From: DAITBA01 sp036824005
GTDB lineage: Bacteria; Pseudomonadota; Gammaproteobacteria; Burkholderiales; Rhodocyclaceae
Length of the DNA stretch: 64,000 bases
Assembly: GCA_036824005.1 (NCBI GenBank)
Contig: DAITBA010000018.1
Location: forward strand, 29,240-93,239
Reading direction: 5' to 3'
Below are positions 56,410-64,000 of the stretch, piece after piece. Each line of letters starts with the position of its first letter. Within the stretch, counting starts at the first letter, position 1. Under the pieces are notes generated by a model that saw nothing but the letters and a program-made list of their open reading frames with translations, was not told the origin of the DNA and ran no database searches. The position numbers and the translations under genes were made by a program.

Positions 56410-56895
56410 TCAGTGACCGAGTGGCTTCCATCCCGGATGCTGGAAGAATTTGCCGTAGTCATCCAGCGCCTTGGCGACCTTGAGCAGCCCATCCCGCGGG
56501 CTCTGGCCCGGCTGCGGCTGCTTGAGCGTTTCGGCGCCGGCGAGCAGGTCGGCGATGACCAGATGCAACATGGCGTCGGCCCGCGGCTCCAGCTTGCATT
56601 CGGCGATTACCTTCGCCGTCTCGGCCTCGATCCTCGCCCCCAGTGCCGCATAGGCCTCGGGTTTGCCGGCGCCGTCATGGAGGGCGTGGGGCGCCTTGTC
56701 GACCAGAGTGCGGATGGCACCCATGCCGCGGCGCAGCGGGGCGTCGGTGTTCCATTTCCTGCCGTTGTCGAGCTGCAGTTGCGTTCCGGCGCTGCCGCCG
56801 TGCTCGTGCTGGTGGGGCTGTGCGGCGTAAATCGCAGGCGTGGTCAGGAACGCGCTCAATACCAGTGCTGCAATACCGGGTTTGGATATCTTCAT
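56410..56895 (-). CDS. Exported protein of unknown function, first gene of the exporter operon
   Basis: A 161-residue protein with a signal peptide (residues 1-24, KISKPGIAALVLSAFLTTPA, ending in IYA before AQPHQ). The mature start is histidine-rich (QPHQHEHGG), which may bind metal, and the rest is helical (GAIRTLVDKAPHALHDGAGK, ADAMLHLVIADLLAGAETL). It is likely a periplasmic protein of about 15 kDa. GAGGAGACAGCAA precedes the ATG. No family name is assigned. It is transcribed first from the promoter at 56944-56972. Confidence 0.72.
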   Translation of the reverse strand: MKISKPGIAALVLSAFLTTPAIYAAQPHQHEHGGSAGTQLQLDNGRKWNTDAPLRRGMGAIRTLVDKAPHALHDGAGKPEAYAALGARIEAETAKVIAECKLEPRADAMLHLVIADLLAGAETLKQPQPGQSPRDGLLKVAKALDDYGKFFQHPGWKPLGH

Positions 56896-56932
56896 TTGCT
56901 GTCTCCTCTGGATGGAAGCTCTACTCCGTAAG

Positions 56933-56972
56933 TAAGTAATCAAATACTAACCTTCAATTCTGGCGAAGTCAA
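56933..56972 (-). promoter_or_regulatory. Promoter with overlapping operator of the exporter operon
   Basis: On the minus strand TTGACT (56972-56967) and TAGTAT (56949-56944) are separated by 17 bases. The palindrome TTAGTA-TTTGAT-TACTTA (56950-56933; five of six arm positions match) covers the -10 box. This is a natural site for the TetR-type repressor encoded in the operon. Confidence 0.65.
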
Positions 56973-56991
56973 TGGACCGTCCCCGATCCGC

Positions 56992-57582
56992 TTACTGAAG
57001 CCTGAAAACGACCGGAAGAATCATTTCCCGGACGCCTGCACCGGGTAGGCGGCCCATGGCGTAGGCGGCCTTGACGGCGGCCTGATCGAGAATCCGGTGG
57101 CCGCTGCTGCTGGCGATCTCGGCGTCCTGCACGTTGCCGTTCGCGTCCAGGGTGAGGAGCAGGCGGGTTTCGCCTTCAAGGCCGCGGGCCACCGCTTCCG
57201 GTGGGTAGAACAGATGCTCAGCGAGCTTGCGCTGCGCGGCCCGCTGGACAACGGGTGAGCCCGACGCCCGCGGCGCGGGCGAGCGCTGGGCGCGGGGCGG
57301 CGGACTCGGCTGCCGGGGCTTCGTATCGGCATCGGACAGCGTGTCTTTCAGTACCGGTTCGGGAACCGGTTTTCGTCGCTCCGGGCTTACGTCGGCCGGC
57401 GGTGGCAGCAGGCGAGCGTAGAGCGCTGCCGGAGTAGCGACCTCGCCGCGCCGGAGGGTGCGCGACCAGCCCTCCAGGGCACCGACCAGCGCTCCATGGA
57501 ATATCAGGGACAGCGCCAGCGAGAACAGCAAACGCTGGTACGGCGGCTGGGCTCGCACACTCGGAGGCGGTGGAAGATTCAA
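56992..57582 (-). CDS. TonB-family energy transducer
   Basis: A 196-residue protein with a short N-terminal cytoplasmic part, one transmembrane helix (about residues 18-38), a Pro-rich periplasmic spacer (about 60-110), and a C-terminal TonB domain (FYPPEAVARGLEGETRLLLT, then GAGVREMILPVVFRLQ). It would couple the proton motive force to outer-membrane receptors. No exbB/exbD or receptor lies next to it. The start is uncertain: TTG at 57582 or GTG at 57558. Confidence 0.85.
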   Translation of the reverse strand: MNLPPPPSVRAQPPYQRLLFSLALSLIFHGALVGALEGWSRTLRRGEVATPAALYARLLPPPADVSPERRKPVPEPVLKDTLSDADTKPRQPSPPPRAQRSPAPRASGSPVVQRAAQRKLAEHLFYPPEAVARGLEGETRLLLTLDANGNVQDAEIASSSGHRILDQAAVKAAYAMGRLPGAGVREMILPVVFRLQ

Positions 57583-57654
57583 ATCACGGCTGGGGTCGTT
57601 GGCGCGGAACGCGACCCGGTATGAATTTGCCCGGTATTCTGATACAAGGGGGCG

Positions 57655-58839
57655 GTGACCGAAACCACTGTGACAAGTCCTGCCACGGTCGGCGGGAGAT
57701 CGTCGAACTTGACTGCAATCCTTTTGCCCCGTCGCCTCGCCGCTATTCTGGTGCTGCTGTGGCTGCCATGGGTGCTTCCTGCCTGGGCGGTGCTGCCCGA
57801 TTCAACGCGCTTCGGCATCGTGATCGAGCTGGGCGATACCGGCGCGGCGGCGCAGTGGTTGGACGAAGGCCTCGATCCGAACTTCGAGGCGGACCGCATC
57901 GGCACCGGCCTGATGATTGGCGCATGGGAGGGCAACGTCGCCATGATGGAGCTGTTTCACAGCCGCGGTGCCGACATCAACTACACCAATCGCATTGGCG
58001 AGCAGGCACTGCAGCTCGCGGCGTGGAACGGACGCGTGGAAGCGGTGAAATGGCTGCTCGAGCGCGGCGCGTCGGTGGTGCGGGGGGACAAGCAGTGGAG
58101 TGCCTTGCACTATGCCGCCTTTGCCGGCCACAAGGAGATCGCCGACCTGCTGCTCGAGCGCGGCGCCGACATCAACGCCCGGACACCCAACGGCTCCACG
58201 GCGCTAATGATGGCTGTGCGCGAAGGGCGCGAAGAGCTGGCCCGCGCGTTACTCGCTGCCGGCGCGGACACCCGGCCGGTGAACGACTGGGGCGACAATG
58301 CCCTGGCCTGGGCCATGCGCTACGGCCATCTGCGCATCGCCAAGCTCGTCGTCCCGCCGGAAGAGTTCGCGCAGGCGGTGCGGGCGCCGGCGGAAAGCTT
58401 TGGCGAGCCGATCCGATCGGAGCCCGCCCCGCCCGAACTGACGGAGATCCTGCGCCAGTTGCGGCTTGCCCAGGCGGAAGGACGTCCCGTGGAAGAATTG
58501 CGCAAGGCCCTGTTCGACGCCGTGGCGCGCATCAAGGCGAAAAGCCCGCCTGTGACCGTCGCCGGCAAGCCGGCGAGAAAAGCTGCCTCGCCCAAGGCGC
58601 TCGTCATCACGGCCAAACGCAAGCAGGCGGGGCGTGAGCGTGCCGAGCTGGTCTATGACGGCGGTAAAGCCGACGCCCCGCCCCGGACCAAGCCAGCGGA
58701 CGTGGCGGACATCGTGCACCAACTGCGGCTTGCCCAGGCGGAAGGACGACCGGTGGAGGAGTTGCGCAGCGCCCTGTTCGAAGCCGTCGACCGGATGAAA
58801 AAGGAGAACCCGGGCGGCCCCGCCAAGGCAGCAAAGTGA
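57655..58839 (+). CDS. Exported ankyrin-repeat protein with a duplicated C-terminal motif
   Basis: A 394-residue protein starting with a GTG after GGGGGC. A hydrophobic segment (about residues 24-45) ends in AWAVLP and looks like a signal peptide with a long n-region. Residues about 50-230 hold five or so ankyrin repeats (e.g. ALHYAAFAGHKEIADLLLER, ADINARTPNGSTALMMAVRE). The C-terminal part contains the motif QLRLAQAEGRPVEELR twice, near residues 267-282 and 354-369, joined by a basic linker. Ankyrin repeats bind proteins; the partner is unknown. Confidence 0.78.
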   Translation: MTETTVTSPATVGGRSSNLTAILLPRRLAAILVLLWLPWVLPAWAVLPDSTRFGIVIELGDTGAAAQWLDEGLDPNFEADRIGTGLMIGAWEGNVAMMELFHSRGADINYTNRIGEQALQLAAWNGRVEAVKWLLERGASVVRGDKQWSALHYAAFAGHKEIADLLLERGADINARTPNGSTALMMAVREGREELARALLAAGADTRPVNDWGDNALAWAMRYGHLRIAKLVVPPEEFAQAVRAPAESFGEPIRSEPAPPELTEILRQLRLAQAEGRPVEELRKALFDAVARIKAKSPPVTVAGKPARKAASPKALVITAKRKQAGRERAELVYDGGKADAPPRTKPADVADIVHQLRLAQAEGRPVEELRSALFEAVDRMKKENPGGPAKAAK

Positions 58840-58880
58840 GCCAGTGACGGTGTTGCGAGCTGGGGTTTGCGTCGTCCGCC

Positions 58881-60398
58881 GTGAGCGCTGACTTCGATCT
58901 CATTGTCGTCGGAGCCGGGATCAACGGCGCAGGCATCGCCCGGGACGCCCAGGGCCGCGGATTGCGCGTCCTGCTCGTCGAGCAGGACGATCTGGCCCGG
59001 CACACGTCTTCCTCCAGCACCAAGTTGATCCACGGCGGTCTGCGCTACCTGGAACACTTCCATTTCGGTCTGGTGCGCAAGGCGCTTCAGGAACGGGAGG
59101 TCCTGCTGCGCCTCGCGCCGCACATCATTCGGCCGCTGCGTCTGGTGATGCCCCACGATCCGTCGATGCGGCCGCCCTGGATGATCCGCGCCGGTCTGTT
59201 TCTCTACGATCACCTGGCCAGGCGGGAACGGCTGCCGGCGTCGTCGACGGTGGACCTCGCCGCCCATCCGTTGGGCGGGCCACTGCGGGGCGGATTTCGA
59301 ACCGGCTACGTCTTTTCCGATGCCTGGGTCGATGACGCGCGGTTGGTGGTGCTCAACGCCCTCGACGCCCACGAGCGCGGCGCGACGGTGCTCGTGCGCA
59401 CACGCTGCGTCGGCGCCGAGCGCAGTGCCCGGCACTGGAAGGTGCGCCTGCAGCCGCGCGGCGGCGCAGGCGAGTGCACAGTCACAGCACGCGCCCTGAT
59501 TAACGCCTCCGGACCCTGGGCGGCGCGGCTGCTCGAACAGCAGTTGCACCTGCCCGCCGCCCATGCCCTGCGCCTGGTCAAAGGCAGCCATATCATCGTG
59601 CCGCGGCTGTTCGAGCATGATCACGCGTATGTCCTGCAAAACCCCGACCGGCGCATCGTCTTCGCCATCCCCTACGAGCGCGACTACACGCTCATCGGTA
59701 CGACCGAGCTGGATTACGCCGGCGATCCGGCGCACGCGGCCATCGAGGCGGGTGAAATTGACTATCTCTGCCAAGCCGTGAACCGCTACTTCAGCCGGAG
59801 CATCACACCCCCCGACGTGGTGCATGCATATGCCGGCGTCAGGCCACTGCTGGAAGACGCCGGCGCCGCCGCCCGCGTCACCCGCGACTACCGGCTGGAG
59901 CTGAACACGGCCGGTGCGCCGCTGCTGTCCGTGTTCGGCGGCAAGCTCACGACCTACCGGCGGCTGGCGGAGGAGGCGCTGGCCCGGCTGTTGCCGGCCT
60001 TGGGCGTGGCGCCCACGCGGCAGTGGACTGCCGGCACACCCTTGCCCGGCGGGGACATTCCCGGCGCGGACTTGGCGCAATTCTGCGCCGCGCTGCGCAC
60101 GCGCTTTCCGTGGCTGCCCGAAGCCACCGTGTTACGGCTGGCGCGCGCCTACGGCACGCGCGCCGACGCCGTGCTGCGCCAGGCCCGATCGCCCGCCGAG
60201 CTGGGCCGGGAGATCCTCCCGGGGTTTTTCGAGTCGGAATTGGATTACCTGCGCCAGACGGAGTGGGCACTCACGGCGGAAGACATCCTCTGGCGGCGTA
60301 CCAAGCTCGGTCTACATGTGTCCGCAGCACAGGCCGCCGAACTGGCTCGCGCCCTCACGGCTGCGCCCGCGCCGCCTCCTGCCGCCGCTGGGCCATGA
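58881..60398 (+). CDS. glpD: Glycerol-3-phosphate dehydrogenase (quinone), GlpD
   Basis: A 505-residue FAD enzyme at the inner membrane that oxidises glycerol 3-phosphate to DHAP and feeds the quinone pool. The FAD motif VVGAGINGAGIARDA lies at residues 9-23; SSSSTKLIHGGLRYLEHFHF and LLSVFGGKLTTYRRLAEEAL are diagnostic. The start is a GTG. glpK, glpF and glpR are not adjacent, so glycerol use is only suggested. Its last 44 bases overlap the convergent MFS gene. Confidence 0.92.
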   Translation: MSADFDLIVVGAGINGAGIARDAQGRGLRVLLVEQDDLARHTSSSSTKLIHGGLRYLEHFHFGLVRKALQEREVLLRLAPHIIRPLRLVMPHDPSMRPPWMIRAGLFLYDHLARRERLPASSTVDLAAHPLGGPLRGGFRTGYVFSDAWVDDARLVVLNALDAHERGATVLVRTRCVGAERSARHWKVRLQPRGGAGECTVTARALINASGPWAARLLEQQLHLPAAHALRLVKGSHIIVPRLFEHDHAYVLQNPDRRIVFAIPYERDYTLIGTTELDYAGDPAHAAIEAGEIDYLCQAVNRYFSRSITPPDVVHAYAGVRPLLEDAGAAARVTRDYRLELNTAGAPLLSVFGGKLTTYRRLAEEALARLLPALGVAPTRQWTAGTPLPGGDIPGADLAQFCAALRTRFPWLPEATVLRLARAYGTRADAVLRQARSPAELGREILPGFFESELDYLRQTEWALTAEDILWRRTKLGLHVSAAQAAELARALTAAPAPPPAAAGP

Positions 60399-61602
60399 CG
60401 GCGCGGCGATAAAGCGCGCCAGCCGCCAGCGCCGCCAGGCCGCAGGCGGTCAGCGTCGCGCGAATCCCCACGGCATGGGCGAGGCTGCCCACGGCCAGGC
60501 TGCCCAGCGGCGCGATGCCGAGGAAGGCGGTGGAAAAGATCGACATGACGCGGCCGCGGAATGCCTCGTCCACCTGGGTCTGGATCAGCGTGTTGCTGCC
60601 GGCGATGGTGACGATGACCGAAAGGCCCAGCGCAGTCAGGACGGGATAAGCCAGCCACTGCTCGGGCGAGCGGGCGAACAGGGCGAGACAGGCACCCACT
60701 GCCGGCGCGGCCAGACTCACCCAGTGGCCAAGCCGCTGCGTGTCCTCGCGCGTGGCCAGGAACAGGCTCCCCGCGAGCGAGCCGGCGCCGGCGCTCGCCA
60801 CCAGCAGGCCGTAGGTGCTGGCGTCGCCGCCGAATATCTCCCGGGCATAGAGCGGCAGCATTACTGCGTAAGGCGTGGCGAAAAAGCTGATGGCGCTGAC
60901 CAGCAAAAGCGAGCGGCGGATCGCCGGCTGACCGATCGCGTAGCGGTAGCCCTCGCGCAGCGCCTGGAAGGCGGGCGATGGCCGGCCGCCCCGAAAGGAC
61001 ATGCGCATTGCGCCCAGCGCCAGGAGCACGGCCAGGTAGGAGCCGGCGTTGAGGAGGAAGCACAACGCCTCACCCAGCATGGCGACGACGAATCCCGCCA
61101 GGGCCGGGCCGACGAACCGCCCGGCGTTCATGAGGAAAGAGTTCAGCGCAATGGCATTGGGCAGATCCTCCGGGCGGTCCACCAGCCGCGCCGCGATGGA
61201 CTGACGGGCGGGCACATCCACGGCATTGATGCAGCCGAGCAGAAAGGCCATGAGGATCAGGATCCCGGGCGAAACCCATTCCCGCCAAGCCAGTGCCGCC
61301 AGAACCAGCGCCTGAATCATCGCCAGAGTCTGGGTCCAAATCATGACGCGCCGGCGGTCGAAACGGTCGAGCCACACCCCGCCCAGGGACGCGAAAATCA
61401 GGATCGGAATCTGGCTGGCGAAGCCGACCGCGCCCAGCACGAAGGCCGAGTTGGACAGGCGGTAAGCCAGCCAGACCATGGCGATCTGCTGCATCCACGT
61501 CCCGGCCATGGAGACGAGCTGACCGACGAAATACAGTCGATAGTTACGGGAATTGAGGGCACGGAGGAACGCGGGCACGGGCCTATCGTACCAGCGCGGC
61601 AC
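60355..61602 (-). CDS. MFS transporter, EntS-like (MFS_3)
   Basis: A 415-residue transporter with about 12 hydrophobic helices. The start NYRLYFVGQLVSMAGTWMQQ and the loop GVWLDRFDRRRVMIWTQ are typical of the EntS/MFS_3 group, which exports enterobactin or other compounds; the substrate here is unknown. Start is a GTG at 61602, with another GTG eight codons later equally possible. Its C-terminal end overlaps glpD by 44 bases tail to tail. Confidence 0.85.
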   Translation of the reverse strand: MPRWYDRPVPAFLRALNSRNYRLYFVGQLVSMAGTWMQQIAMVWLAYRLSNSAFVLGAVGFASQIPILIFASLGGVWLDRFDRRRVMIWTQTLAMIQALVLAALAWREWVSPGILILMAFLLGCINAVDVPARQSIAARLVDRPEDLPNAIALNSFLMNAGRFVGPALAGFVVAMLGEALCFLLNAGSYLAVLLALGAMRMSFRGGRPSPAFQALREGYRYAIGQPAIRRSLLLVSAISFFATPYAVMLPLYAREIFGGDASTYGLLVASAGAGSLAGSLFLATREDTQRLGHWVSLAAPAVGACLALFARSPEQWLAYPVLTALGLSVIVTIAGSNTLIQTQVDEAFRGRVMSIFSTAFLGIAPLGSLAVGSLAHAVGIRATLTACGLAALAAGALYRRAVMAQRRQEAARAQP

Positions 61603-61631
61603 GCCTCGCCGGATTGTTCGCTCTCTACCCC

Positions 61632-61661
61632 CTTGAAAACGTAAGGCCCCGGCCCTATCAT
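61632..61661 (+). promoter_or_regulatory. Overlapping sigma-70 and sigma-32 promoter of groESL
   Basis: TTGAAA (61633-61638) and TATCAT (61656-61661) at 17 bases form a sigma-70 promoter. The same region reads CTTGAAA-N14-CCCTATCATT, a match to the sigma-32 heat-shock consensus. The CIRCE operator starts at the end of the -10 box. Confidence 0.7.
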
Positions 61662-61687
61662 TAGCACTCGCTAGTCCTGAGTGCTAA
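61661..61687. promoter_or_regulatory. CIRCE operator (HrcA binding site)
   Basis: TTAGCACTC-N9-GAGTGCTAA is a perfect match to the CIRCE consensus. HrcA bound here would block groESL initiation at normal temperature. HrcA is not encoded in the window. Confidence 0.96.
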
Positions 61688-61762
61688 CAGAGATCAGCGC
61701 CAATTCCCTGTCGCGGAAGCTCTTCCGCTACATCCAGTAAGTCGAAATGAGGAGATAAGTCT

Positions 61763-62053
61763 ATGAAAATTCGTCCTTTGCATGACCGTGTGATCGTCAA
61801 GCGCCTGGAAGAGGAGCGCAAGACGGCCTCCGGCATCGTCATTCCTGACACGGCCGCCGAGAAGCCCGATCAAGGCGAAGTGAAGGCAGTCGGCAACGGC
61901 AAGATTCTCGACGATGGCAAGGTCCGTCCGCTCGCTGTGAAGGTGGGTGACCGCGTGCTGTTCGGGAAGTACGCCGGGCAAACGGTGAAGGTCGAAGGCG
62001 AGGAACTGCTCGTCATGCGCGAAGAAGACATCATGGGTGTCATCGAGGGTTGA
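61763..62053 (+). CDS. groES: Co-chaperonin GroES
   Basis: A 96-residue co-chaperonin that caps the GroEL folding chamber as a heptamer. MKIRPLHDRVIVKRLEEER at the start, the mobile loop KTASGIVIPDTAAEKPDQG and VGDRVLFGKYAGQTVKVEGE are all standard. It has a GAGGAGATAAGTCT ribosome-binding region and is followed by groEL after 28 bases. Heat-shock control comes from the promoter and CIRCE upstream. Confidence 0.97.
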   Translation: MKIRPLHDRVIVKRLEEERKTASGIVIPDTAAEKPDQGEVKAVGNGKILDDGKVRPLAVKVGDRVLFGKYAGQTVKVEGEELLVMREEDIMGVIEG

Positions 62054-62081
62054 CCCAGGCATTAACTGAGGAGAAACGAAT

Positions 62082-63731
<1,650 letters not shown>

Positions 63732-63752
63732 GTTGCGTTTGTCCGCGAGTTG

Positions 63753-63804
63753 CGTCCCGCTTCGGCGGGACGAGAAAGGAAACCCCGCGCAAGCGGGGTT
63801 TTCC
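63753..63804 (+). terminator. Tandem hairpins terminating groESL
   Basis: A first hairpin, CGTCCCGC-TTCG-GCGGGACG, covers 63753-63772. A second, AACCCCGC-GCAA-GCGGGGTT, covers 63781-63800 and runs into TTTT, giving a good intrinsic terminator. Confidence 0.88.
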
Positions 63805-63836
63805 GTTTCTGCGCCCGAATGTGCGCATGTCATGCT

Positions 63837-63865
63837 TTGACGCCCCTTCAGCGCGCCGGTATAAT
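63837..63865 (+). promoter_or_regulatory. Promoter of the tRNA-Phe gene
   Basis: TTGACG (63837-63842) and TATAAT (63860-63865) are separated by exactly 17 bases, close to the sigma-70 optimum. The tRNA starts 58 bases after the -10 box. Confidence 0.8.
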
Positions 63866-63923
63866 CCGCCGCTCTTCACGGCCGCAGACATGATCCTTGT
63901 CGGCGGTTGCCGTTGCAGGACAT

Positions 63924-63999
<76 letters not shown>

Positions 64000-64000
64000 A

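Overview
The window is a GC-rich chromosomal segment, densely coded on both strands. Gene content points to a betaproteobacterium, possibly Rhodocyclales or Nitrosomonadales: UbiA/UbiD quinone synthesis, NAD-linked formate dehydrogenase of the fused NuoE-NuoF type, DUF4124 and DUF2802 proteins, a PsrA-like regulator with a large beta-oxidation cluster, and groESL under a perfect CIRCE element. The placement is inferred from gene content; no ribosomal RNA gene is present to confirm it.

Layout. 1-2 kb: glutamate/aspartate ABC importer (gltIJ and the start of gltK). 2-8 kb: a Tat-exported PhoX-type phosphatase, a cupin, an ECF sigma factor coupled to a ChrR-like cupin anti-sigma factor, and ftsH. 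8-13.4 kb: a small accessory island. Here a TerC gene and an MNT antitoxin gene are cut at one junction, leaving an intact HEPN gene without its partner. Next to them lies a minus-strand operon of a type IIG restriction-methyltransferase, a DUF6883 protein and a DUF4926 protein, joined by GTGA and ATGA overlaps. 13.5-16 kb: a small exported protein and an Atm1-type ABC exporter. 16-29.4 kb: a fatty-acid catabolism region (PsrA-like repressor, FadE, two thiolases, two bifunctional hydratase/dehydrogenases of opposite domain order, thioesterase, FadL, a Cys-rich small protein, and an enoyl-CoA hydratase). 29.5-41.6 kb: housekeeping and small genes (YdcF, MetY, DUF2802, SPOR, Sel1, TPR, RidA, RecG, a zinc-ribbon/cytochrome c5 protein, UbiA, DUF4124, RecQ). 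41.9-46.4 kb: a two-gene NAD-dependent formate dehydrogenase behind a textbook sigma-54 promoter. 46.4-51 kb: SfsA, UbiD, a membrane protein, MsrA lipoprotein and a phosphoribosyltransferase. 51-57 kb: a minus-strand operon of exported protein, TetR regulator, DevBCA-like ABC exporter, PBP4 and a small membrane protein, with an operator over its promoter. 57-61.6 kb: TonB, an ankyrin protein, GlpD and an MFS exporter. 61.6-64 kb: groES-groEL and tRNA-Phe(GAA).

The main new candidates are the coupled type IIG/DUF6883/DUF4926 operon, which carries a probable frameshift; REP-like repeats inserted in frame into the methyltransferase and into ubiD; five copies of a CACAGAG-rich inverted repeat, four of them in or flanking the fatty-acid region, two apparently providing ribosome-binding sites; a tetra-cysteine small protein inside the beta-oxidation operon; and a zinc-ribbon/TM/cytochrome c5 protein.
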